Source: Brienomyrus brachyistius (Eukaryota > Chordata > Actinopteri > Osteoglossiformes > Mormyridae). From it: 64,000 nucleotides of DNA. Position 1 is the first letter of the stretch, and every line of letters begins with the position of its first letter. The position numbers and the translations under genes are program-made. Location: contig NC_064552.1 of NCBI RefSeq assembly GCF_023856365.1, positions 186,001-250,000 of the forward strand, read 5' to 3'. The notes under the pieces were generated by a model. That model worked only from the letters and a program-made list of their open reading frames with translations, was not told where the DNA came from and ran no database searches. Below, piece after piece: positions 54,708 to 64,000 of the stretch.

Positions 54708-55404
54708 GAGTTGGGTGTCTTTGGGCCTCAGTGCAGCCCATGTGCAGCTTCAGTGAGTCCCAGCTAACCCTAACCCCAGAATTGAGTGTCTTTGGGCCTC
54801 AGTGCAGCCCATGTGCAGCTTCAGTGAGTCCCAGCTAACCCTAACCCCAGAATTGAGTGTCTTTGGGCCTCAGTGCAGCCCATGTGCAGCTTCAGTGAGT
54901 CCCAGCTAACCCTAACCCCAGAATTGAGTGTCTTTGGGCCTCAGTGCAGCCCATGTGCAGCTTCAGTGAGTCCCAGCTAACCCTAACCCCAGAATTGAGT
55001 GTCTTTGGGCCTCAGTGCAGCCCATGTGCAGCTTCAGTGAGTCCCAGCTAACCCTAACCCCAGAATTGAGTGTCTTTGAGCCTCAGTGCAGTCCATGTGC
55101 AGCTTCAGTGAGTCCCAGCTAACCCTAACCCCAGAATTGAGTGTCTTTGGGCCTCAGTGCAGTCCATGTGCAGCTTCAGTGAGTCCCAGCTAACCCTAAC
55201 CCCAGAATTGAGTGTCTTTGGGCCTCAGTGCAGCCCATGTGCAGCTTCAGTGAGTCCCAGCTAACCCTAACCCCAGAATTGAGTGTCTTTGGGCCTCAGT
55301 GCAGCCCATGTGCAGCTTCAGTGAGTCCCAGCTAACCCTAACCCCAGAATTGAGTGTCTTTGGGCCTCAGTGCAGCCCATGTGCAGCTTCAGTGAGTCCC
55401 AGCT
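54708..55404. repeat. Minisatellite, 71-bp unit carrying telomere-like motif
   Basis: About ten copies, nearly identical, of a unit with AGAATTGAGTGTCTTTGGGC, CTCAGTGCAGCCCATGTGCA, GCTTCAGTGAGTCCCAGCTA and ACCCTAACCCC. Each copy thus holds CTAACCCTAACCCC. Two neighbouring copies share a GCAGTCCATG variant. Very low divergence implies recent amplification. Confidence 0.95.
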
Positions 55405-55523
55405 AGATTTCAGATGAGTTGCAAGGCAGCACCATTATTCCATGAGAAATGCCATTATTTGGTGTTTTGCTCATTTTGATAGAAAACAGTCTCTGGCACT
55501 GCAGATGCTCCGAAGTCTGTCGC

Positions 55524-55575
55524 TGGGTGAGACTCGCTGACTAAGACTCGCTGACTAAGACTCGCTGACTAAGAC
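55524..55575. repeat. 16-bp tandem repeat, three copies
   Basis: Copies of GACTCGCTGACTAA(G). Confidence 0.9.
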
Positions 55576-56404
55576 AGGCTCATCACAAACCTGTGGATTG
55601 TGAGACATCAGTAAACCAGGTACCGAGGCTCTTGTCCAGCCATCCTTATCTCACAGAGACCACACCTTTTTGGAGTCACTACCCTGATTACTCAAGCATC
55701 TCCTTAATTTAGGCAATAACCTCTACATTCATTTAAGGACATATTACATCCCATAACTAAGTTAAAAGTCGTGAGATCATTATAGGGAGAGCTATTTTCT
55801 GAGTTTTAACGTCATCCAGGTTTGGAAATGCATGACAAGAAATTGTCCCCAAAAAGTAGCATAATGCCATCTTGAGCAAATGATAAATACTCTAATCTAG
55901 AACATTTACATAGCTGCACTGGCAGTCCTAGACCATTTCAACTGGGGGGGCAGACTGGGGCCAGTTGTTCTGTTGGGGGGCCAGATGCATTTGACCTTAA
56001 TGTCCTCCATGTATTACTTACACTAGATTGTATTAAGAAGCAAAAGAAAATTTTGAGAACCAGTGTTATTTATGCAGTGGTTTACAGTTACATTTCTTGT
56101 TTAGACTGTCTTGCTTCCATAAGCTTGATTTTTTTTTTTCTGTCATTAACTTCGCTTTTCACCAACTGAAGCGACTCACCCAGTGCACCCACATTTGTGT
56201 TTCGTCTGTTCCCAGTGCACAAAAATTTAGCCCACATATATAAATGTAAATAATAATAATAATACAATAATTTCACTCCCAAATAGCATAGGTATTTAGG
56301 GGGGGTACAGGGGGCCATGCATGTTGTCACGCTGGCGCTGAACCCCCAGGGCCGCCCCAAATAGCTGGTCTGTTTTCTAGAAATGTTACAGTATAATTCT
56401 ACAG
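55576..56404. other. No gene seen; possible worn transposon ends
   Basis: CAGTCCTAGACCATTTCAAC at 55922 and CCCAGGGCCGCCCCAAATAG at 56345 have the look of degraded inverted ends around a roughly 430-bp element. The match is too weak to call. Confidence 0.35.
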
Positions 56405-56766
56405 AGATAGATTATCCATCCATCCATTTTCCAAACCGCTTATCCTACTGGGTCTTGGGGGGGTCCGGAGCCTATCCCGGAATCAATGGGCACGAGGCAG
56501 GGAACAACCCAGGATGGGGGGCCAGCCCATCGCAGGGCACACTCACACACCATTCACTCACACATGCACACCTACGGGCAATTCAGCAACTCCAATTAGC
56601 CTCAGCATGTTTTTGGACTGTGGGGGGAAACCGGAGTACCCGGAGGAAACCCCACGATGACATGGGGAGAACATGCAAACTCCACACACATGTGACCCAG
56701 GCGGAGACTCGAACCCGGGTCCCAGAGGTGTGAGGCAACAGTGCTAACCACCGCACCACCATGCCG
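56405..56766 (-). mobile_element. Well-preserved SINE with tRNA head and LINE-type tail
   Basis: On the minus strand it begins GGGGCGGCATGGTGGTGCGG, TGGTTAGCACTG (A-box region), has B box GGGTTCGAGTCTCC, then GGAGTTTGCATGTTCTCCCC, GGGTACTCCGGTTTCCCCCC, GGGCTGGCCCCCCATCCTGG and ends CAGTAGGATAAGCGGTTTGG plus an ATGGATGG tail (complement near 56415-56425). It is the best copy of the family also present at 10925, 13346 and 41715. Confidence 0.85.
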
Positions 56767-57585
56767 CCCCTATTTATCTATTTATTTCAATTTTATTTAG
56801 TTAACACGGACAGTGCTTGTTGATCAACAAAACCAAAGACTATAGAGCCAGTGGTAGCTCTGTAGGCCAATTTCCATCTGTTGTCCCTGGGCAGTTCTTG
56901 AAAAGGCAACCTAAACTCAGAATAAAATAGCATAGCATAAATGTATATTTATTTCTGACAGATATGCAGAAATGCACACTAGCGACTCATGCTGCCTGAC
57001 CACTAGGAGGAGCTGGAAACAATTATGGGGAGAAACGAACACCAGGGTTGAGCCGAATATCCGGCTGAGACAAGCATCCAGCATGAATAATGTGCTCTTT
57101 CCGAAGCGAACTGCTACGTGATCATCATTGACGAATATCCATGTCTGTCTTCAGCACTTCTTTCTGCTTTCTGCTGTGCGTTTGAAAATCTCTTGCTTAG
57201 ACGTAGGCTTGGGCAGTATTATGGTAGCAAAATTAGATACCACCCAAGCCTACTTAGATGACTTGTGCACTTCATGTACTTCACGTTGCACGTAATTCTT
57301 TTCCCCTCATGTGCATTTTACATTATACTGCACTGTACAGTATCTTGCCGGTATTTTTAAACAATGTCTTGATTTCTTAACATTTATGTGCCTTTGTATT
57401 TGCACTATTTTATGCTGATTTAAGATGTTCTGCAGCTTGACTACAGAAAGCTGTAGGGTTCAGTTACAAATATATCAAATTTAAAAATAAATATTGTTAA
57501 AATGGTTGTAGTACAATTTTATATTGCTTGCATGTGCTGGACCAATACTGGAATGGCCAATCAGGATATAGATGGAACCCTAACC
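56767..57585. other. No gene seen
   Basis: AT-rich. No recognisable exon. Confidence 0.4.
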
Positions 57586-57775
57586 CTCAACTGTCACAAC
57601 GGAGCCCAGATCTCAGCTCCTCTTTCTGCAAAAAATCTCCCTCATTCTCAGAGTCTCAGAGAAATACCCATGAATCAGGATCTCAACTGTCACAACGGAG
57701 CCCAGATCTCAGCTCCTCTTTCTGCAAAAAATCTCCCTCATTCTCAGTCTCAGAGGTTCCTTCCCTCCCATAAAT
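57586..57775. repeat. Tandem duplication of about 94 bp
   Basis: Two copies containing CAACTGTCACAACGGAGCCC, AGATCTCAGCTCCTCTTTCT and GCAAAAAATCTCCCTCATTC. Confidence 0.9.
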
Positions 57776-58885
57776 CAGGATTTCAACCATCACCCCAGAG
57801 CACGGATCTTAACTGAATCTTCTTGCATGGGCATTTCTCTGTGGTCTTGGTTCTGGATAGACTAGGTTCTGTTTTTGGATCCATAGCCACCTGGCAGGGT
57901 GTGTTAGAGACTAATCCTGTCCCTGTAAATCTGGGAATGATTCTCTGTTCAGGAATTCACATTATGAAGGCCAGACCCCCCCCCCATTGCCCTTGACCCA
58001 TTTTTGATTAACATATTTATTTAACGTAATTTATTTCTACCAGTAAATGTGACCCCTAGCACCCCGCCTCTTGGCTTGGGTTCAGTTCGGCATGGACTGA
58101 GACATGGGGCACGGTCTTTTCCAGTCTGACCAAATCTTGAGCCATTTGTGACAATTTGGAATAGGGGTTGTCCTGGGAAGTAACCCGTTCCAGCTACTGC
58201 CTTCTGTATGAGGTGGAAAATTGCAGGTTCATGCCATCGTTTTCACAGAGAATCAAGCTCTTCAGCACAGCTTCCCAGCAACCTTCCTGAGAGAAATGGA
58301 GAACTCTAACGACTTTTCCAGGCCTTGGCTGACAGAGACCTTGTGTCAGAGCCAAACTCCACCCCCCCCTTTCCCTCAGTGGGATGATATACAAGCTCTG
58401 ATATCCATCATTAACAGAGGCACTCCGCGGGGGCCGGACACTTCCAGGGCTTTCTGGGAATCCCAGACAGTGGCAGTTATTTGTGGCAGCTCTGAGGCTC
58501 CCGTTTCACATACACTTTGCACCATATTTCCACAGACAAATGCATGAAAGATAAAACATGTGGGGTCTGATGATACAGAATTTCCATAAAACGCACAAGA
58601 AACTAGCCATAAATTTTCATTTAGCTAATCGGTATGAGAGGTATTTGTAGCCAAGGATGCAAGTACCCAAAACACTGGTTATGAAAACACGATGCACAAG
58701 TGTGGTCTTAACATGCATATAAATACTTACAAATGACAGTATGTCTTCATACGGAAACACAAAATCTAATCTTTCTGTGGAAACATAAAATCGTACAAAA
58801 ACAACAGAGACACAGACATGATGTGATTTGCTGCAAATGGCTGTTACTTAGTCAGTTATATAGTCGCTTTGGTACGCCGAACTCA
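57776..58885. other. No gene seen
   Basis: Frames on both strands near 58194-58547 have no domain. Confidence 0.35.
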
Positions 58886-58889
58886 TGCT

Positions 58890-59490
58890 AACAGTTTCTG
58901 CCTTTATTCGGTGGGTTATATAGCTGCTATACTACAGCTACCTCATGCTAATATTTGTTGCCTTTATTCAGTGGGTTTTATAGCTGCTTTGCTACACCAT
59001 TAGCTTGTTGCCATTCTGCTGTGGGTTATATAACTGCTTTGCTACACAGTTAGCTTGCTGCCATTCTGCTCTGGGTTATATAGCTGCTTTGTTACACAGT
59101 TAGCTTGTAGCCATTCTGCTCTGGGTTATATAGCTGCTTTGCTACACAGTTAGCTTGTTGCCATTCTGCTCTGGGTTATATAACTGCTTTGCTACACAGT
59201 TAGCTTGCTGCCATTCTGCTCTGGGTTATATAGCTGCTTTGCCACACCGTTAGCTTGTTGCCATTCTACTCTGGGTTATATAGCTGCTTTGCTACACATT
59301 TAGCTTGTAGCCATTCTGCTCTGGGTTATATAGCTGCTTTGCTGCGCAGTTAGCTTGTAGCCATTCTGCTCTGGGTTATATAGCTGCTTTGCTGCGCAGT
59401 TAGCTTGTTGCCATTCTGCTCTGGGTTATATAGCTGCTTTGTCACACTGTTACCTTGTTGCCATTCTGCTCTGGGTTATATAGCCATTTT
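58890..59490. repeat. Minisatellite, 50-bp unit
   Basis: About 12 copies of TCTGGGTTATATAGCTGCTT, TGCTACACAGTTAGCTTGTT, GCCATTCTGC. The first two units are longer and more diverged. Confidence 0.95.
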
Positions 59491-59571
59491 GCTTAATTGA
59501 AAGCATGTGCAGGAATCCAGCAGCACTCAGCGTCTGTTTTCTATCAGCTTTTGATCGGGGCAGATGCAGGA

Positions 59572-60090
59572 CCACCTTCCTCACACACCTCTACCCCCCT
59601 CCCAACCTCCTCAGACTCCTCTCCCATCCATCCCAACCTCCTCAGACTCCTCTCCCTACCCTCCTTCCTTCACTTCCTCTCCGTCCCATCCCGACCTCTT
59701 CAGACTGCTCTTCTTCCCCTCCACCTTCAGCTCCTCTACTTCCCATCCAAACCTCCTCAGACTCCTCTCTCTACCCTCCCTCCTTCACCTCCTCTCCCTC
59801 CCATCCAAACCTCCTCAGACTTTCTCCCTCCCCTGCCTCCCATCCCGACCTCCTCAGACTGCTCTCGCTCCCCTCCCACCTTCACATCCTCTCCCTCCCA
59901 TCCAAACCTCCTCAGACTGCTATCCCTCCCCTCCCACCTTTACCTCCGCTCCCTCCCATCCTGACCTCCTCAGACTCCTCTCTCTCTCTACCCACCTTCA
60001 CCTCTGCTCCCTACTGTCCTGACTTCTTCAGACTGCTCTCCCTCAACCCCCCCTTCACCTCCTCTCCCTGCTTTCCTGACCTCCTGTCCT
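59572..60090. repeat. Polypyrimidine minisatellite, about 58-bp unit
   Basis: About nine imperfect units with CCTCCCATCCAAACCTCCTC, AGACTGCTCTCCCTCCCCTC and CCACCTTCACCTCCTCTCCC. Nearly all C and T on the plus strand for 500 bp. Pro/Ser/Leu-rich frames in all three plus-strand readings are by-products. Confidence 0.95.
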
Positions 60091-60189
60091 GTGCTGTGCC
60101 ACACAGGAAGCAGATCCAGGCCAAAAGTGTGCTGTGCCATACAGAAAGCAGGTACAGGACAAAGGTCAACCTCCAAGTCCTATTTATTG

Positions 60190-61050
60190 TTCAATTCAAT
60201 TTAATTTATTTTTATATAGTGCCTTTTACAACAGAGTTGAGTCCGTTATCCACGTAGCCCTGTGTAGGGTAACCAAAGCCATCAATATGCCTGTTCTTCA
60301 TGCTGGCCTGTGTAGGGTGGCAGACTGAAGGCTGAACCCATGATGATACAGTTCGTATGTCCCATTGGTGATGTCACCCCTCCATGGGACTGAACCAGGA
60401 CTCCAGCTCAGATGGTGCCCACCCCAGGCAGCACCCGGACATGTGGGAAGGCAGAGAGCATGGATGGTCAGAATATGCGTTAACAGATTAATGGACGAGG
60501 ATAGCAGATAAAAATGTATAGCTGCACCCAAAGCCATAGTTACGGTGTGTTATGTGTTAGACTGCAAATAAGCTAAACGGAAGTAATAGGTCTTCAGTCG
60601 AGATTTAAAGACGACATCCTGAACATAGGCTGCTAACCCATTCCACAATATAGGGGCCCTGTAGCAGAATGCTTTACCGCCCACTCTCACGACAAGGAAA
60701 CTTGCATTCTGTGATCTGAGTGGACGATGTGGCTTGTAAACTTGAAGTAAATCTGTGTGGTAGGCAGGAGCTAGACCTTTAAGTGCCTTATATATAAGTA
60801 GGAGAACTTTGAAGTCAGCTGTAAACCTAACAGGAAGCCAGTGCGTTCAAACTTCCTGCTCCTGGTGAGAATTCGAGCTGCTGCATTTTGAATACACTGC
60901 AAGGTATTTAGTGTGCAGTGTGTGTGCTACCAGATAACAGAGCATTACAGTAATCTAACCTACTGTATACACAGGCATGTATCAGTCTCTCTGTGTCTTG
61001 AATAGTATCATAGGATTATCACGCACATTTCTCTATGTGGCCCTATCAAG
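60190..61050. mobile_element. Large fish interspersed repeat
   Basis: Starts TTCAATTCAATTTAATTTAT, TTTTATATAGTGCCTTTTAC, then continues with phrases familiar from a common teleost repeat: AATAGGTCTTCAGTCGAGAT, CATTCCACAATATAGGGGCC, TTTAAGTGCCTTATATATAA, GAGCTGCTGCATTTTGAATA, GAGCATTACAGTAATCTAAC. No frame is open across it. Same leading module as 14169 and 51486. Confidence 0.65.
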
Positions 61051-61871
61051 CAGGATTTCAGCAACATTAAATGGTTCATTACACTGAGACTGATGGGTGC
61101 AGTAGGTCTTGAGATGACAGAGGGTACTGCAAGTGTACAGCTTCCCCACTCCTTACCAACCACATTCTGTGCATCCTTTATAGAGGCAGAGCAAGATCAC
61201 AAGTATTACTGATTGGCAGAATCACTTCTGTGAGGTTTGAGGTTTGCAGGAAACACAGGAGGTATTTCAGGTGGTAAAGCCCCAAGGGTCAAAAAATGAA
61301 AAGACTCAATGTAAAGTAGTCCTGATGGATTCAATAAATAGCTTCTGTACTCATCTAGTCTTTCAGATGTACACCTGGAAATCCTACATCACAAAGCTGA
61401 AAAATGTGTCAACATATTTAAGCAATCTGCTGGAACCAAAGACTGAACACCTGACACCCACTTCGTCTTGCTAACTGATTTAAATTGAAGGCTCCACAGC
61501 TTTGTGTGAGTTTTCTTTTTCAGACAGAGCTATTATAAAATGTTCAATAGCAGAGGTGTGAGGGATTTTCTTATGAGACGATGTCTGAAATTTCTGAAAC
61601 AGCATGTATCTTCTGTTTGGGGCGGAAATTTCTTTACAACCAGTAGCAGAAAGTTCAGCCAGCAGAACAGACTCAGTGGCCAAATGATTATGTGTAATTT
61701 TTCTATTAATCTGCTAGTCAACAAAGTGAGGCGAAAACTAATGATGTGTGTGATTAATTCGGAGCTTTGCTTAATTTCAGCTGTCTAATAGTGGCTCTGG
61801 AAGGCATTTCTCTCCTTCTCGGTTTAGGACTATGCAGAGGGTGCTCATGACAACCAGGAAATCACACAAGC

Positions 61872-61874
<3 letters not shown>
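61051..61874. other. No gene seen
   Basis: Frames at 61244-61474 and 61480-61788 lack domains. Confidence 0.35.

Positions 61875-61875
<1 letters not shown>

Positions 61876-61941
<66 letters not shown>
61876..61941. repeat. (TA)n(TG)n compound microsatellite
   Basis: About 14 TA units followed by about 18 TG units. Confidence 0.95.
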
Positions 61942-61943
<2 letters not shown>

Positions 61944-63349
61944 CAGCATCATCCAACCTGAAGCACAGGGGATACTGACGCTGCTAACTGTACCGTAATC
62001 CAAGCTGAAGTACAGCAGACATCAGACCCTGTAGCCATCACCCTGATACCATCACCCTCAAACAGACAGTAATCTGAGCTGGTGGCTCAGCATTCTTCTG
62101 CAGAACAGCTAAGATTTATTTTGTTCTGACTTGCGGGGTGAATTTAACCTTTTTCTTAGCAGGCATGTTCTCCGCATCATGCTGGGGGAGAACTGGTACA
62201 GGCAGAGAAACCTCCTTAGGATCTATGTCAAATTTGACAGGCCTGTGACCGAGGACTTCTAAACCTGCAGAAAATTTTCAGTAAATAATTTGGTAAATAT
62301 GTAAATATCACGAAAGTAATAAACCATGCACTTCTCTGGAGCTGGGGCAAGCTGAGGCTGGCCTCTGATATCCATAACCATTCATGAAGAAGCAAAGATT
62401 TTAATGCTGCTCTGTCCTATCACAGGTGGGTAAAGTGCTGTTTTATCCCCCCCCCGCTTTGTTGCACACCCAGCTGTATTCCTGCTGGACCAGGTCCCAC
62501 GGAACGGAATGTTCTGGGCAGATAAGCACTGAACACTTTCTGTGTAAGTCAGTGAATCTGACTTATGCGTTTTCAGGGCGTTTATAGTCATTAATGAGGA
62601 CGCTCCAGGTTTTATTCCTATTTTGCAGGATAGTGGTGCAGGCAGCTCCTCGTGTGGAAGAGCTCAACGCTGCTCTTTAAGCCAGAAAACAACATCATCA
62701 ACCTGTACTGCAGAAAATAACCATACAAGAAACAAAAGCTGCTTTTCAAAAATACACAAAAAGCAGATGTGTGCTTACCACACCTCCTCTCTGGTCTGGG
62801 AAAGAACATGAGGCTGGAAGCTACCTTATGACATTTACGATGTGACCCCCCCCCCCCCCCCCCCACTCCCCTACTGTGGGAGGTGGGACGAGTCAGCAGT
62901 ACCTCACCCGCACATGTCTGATCCAAACCAGACACTTTGTACAGGCACTACAGCTCCTAATGTGAAGCAGGAGTGCTCCACTGTTTCTGAGGGGGGGCTA
63001 AACTTAAAAAGCTGTATACAATAGTAGGTAAATACATACATTTTTACACATGGGGATTAATGAAGAGAAAAGGTGAAATGTCATACCGATGGACTGACTC
63101 CTGTGCAAACTCGGCAGTGAGGAATTTATACCTATGTGTTTCTGATTCGTTAAGTCTTTAAGGCCGGTTGCTTGACACTGGCCGTGGGCAGGTTTTACCA
63201 CAATAGGATTAGACAGCTAAGCAGAGTCAGTGTATTCCTCCAAAAACACTTCTATCATGCTCATTCTTGCTCATCTAACACCAGGAGTAATCCAAGACAA
63301 TCTATTTATGCATAGCTTACCATATTTTGTTATTCTTATATAAATACAT
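61942..63349. other. No gene identified
   Basis: Contains a C run of about 18 at 62847-62864. No exon recognised. Confidence 0.35.
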
Positions 63350-63940
63350 GGTAACACTCATCAATAATGCATTATAACCACAGTATAAAGATGAAGGATG
63401 CTTTGTACTACATTATGAAGGCATTTATAGTGCATTATAGCTGAGAGCTTCAAAGACCTTTCATAATGTATAATAGCTACGAGCCACAGAACGAAAACCA
63501 TGAGAGCAGGTGTTGGGGCAAACTAACGGGGACAATGACAAAGGACCAAGATCACTGAGGGATCAAAACTGAGAGCATGGAGAAATAAGCAAAGGGGCAA
63601 GCCACACACAAATGCATGACCGTCAGACCACATGCAAGGGCTGACCAGTGACTGGACTGGGGAAATGAGGAAGGCATTTTATAACACCTCTGACAAGGGA
63701 GCAGTCAAGAGGCAGTTGGAGTGAGTCACACGAGGGCTGAAACAAGAGGCAAAAAATGAAGGGAAGAGAGAACGGGAGGGAGAGAATGAGGGCGTATCAA
63801 TAATAAATACGGCTATGACGTTATGCCTTTTCGTGAATAGTTATAGCCGTGTCAATAATACTTTATGAATGCATTATGGTATTTTATGAAAGTGGATGAA
63901 AGTGAATCTTATAGACATGGCATTCATAGAAAGTGTTACC
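63350..63940. mobile_element. Short inverted-end DNA element (MITE-like) with internal insert
   Basis: GGTAACACT at 63350-63358 is mirrored by AGTGTTACC at 63932-63940. Adjacent sequence is related in both arms (AATAATGCATTATAAC on the left; on the minus strand of the right arm, ATAATGCATTCATAAAG). These are the hallmarks of a small foldback element common in fish. The central part (about 63485-63790), with a TATAAAATG box on the minus strand, does not match the arms and may be an inserted LTR-like piece. Confidence 0.6.
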
Positions 63941-64000
63941 AAATACGCTGTTCTGAAATTACATGATTCTTCAATAGGGCATCAGGACTGGCAGAGACAC

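Overview
The window looks like nuclear DNA of a ray-finned (teleost-type) fish. The evidence is one compact intron-containing vertebrate gene embedded in fish-style tRNA-derived SINEs, CR1/L2-like LINE remnants, DNA transposons and many minisatellites. I see nothing prokaryotic. The species cannot be named from the sequence alone.

Only one intact cellular gene can be supported: ASB3 (ankyrin repeat and SOCS box protein 3). It lies on the minus strand at 44875-49360 as nine coding exons whose splice phases all agree, giving a 532-residue protein. A CCAAT/ETS promoter is proposed at about 50030-50120 and a poly(A) signal at 44664-44669. Introns 3 and 5 are filled mainly by minisatellites, and intron 1 carries a SINE. 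A second cellular-type trace is a decayed two-exon THAP zinc-finger domain at 14735-15078.

The rest is repeats, from left to right: a solo LTR (557-799); minisatellites (1.97-3.68 kb); a LINE endonuclease remnant (4.4-5.6 kb); Tc1-like and SINE pieces (6.8-7.6 kb); 28-bp and 40-bp minisatellites (9.0-10.7 kb); a non-autonomous hAT element carrying a SINE (10845-12477); 62-bp and 51-bp minisatellites (12.8-16.6 kb); a young 3.4-kb LTR element with apparently identical LTRs (20576-23993, minus); LINE remnants (24.6-25.7, 28.0-29.0 and 35.9-37.8 kb); a 95-bp array (29.1-30.0 kb); 38-bp and 85-bp arrays (40.0-44.1 kb); ASB3; and, on the right, a TIR transposon with an LTR-like insert (52.1-53.2 kb), a 71-bp array containing telomere-like hexamers (54.7-55.4 kb), a SINE, 50-bp and 58-bp arrays, a large interspersed repeat and a short inverted-end element at 63.35-63.94 kb.

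The most interesting system is the LTR element at 20576-23993. It has no reverse transcriptase and no canonical tRNA primer-binding site. The bases directly inside its 5' LTR, which overlap the start codon of its only ORF, are complementary to the predicted 5' end of its own transcript. That layout matches the self-priming known from Tf1/sushi-type retrotransposons. It suggests a non-autonomous, proline-rich-protein element mobilised by a self-priming partner. The general theme of the window is an unusual density of minisatellites, roughly 9-10 kb by eye, many with periods divisible by three that create long spurious open frames.
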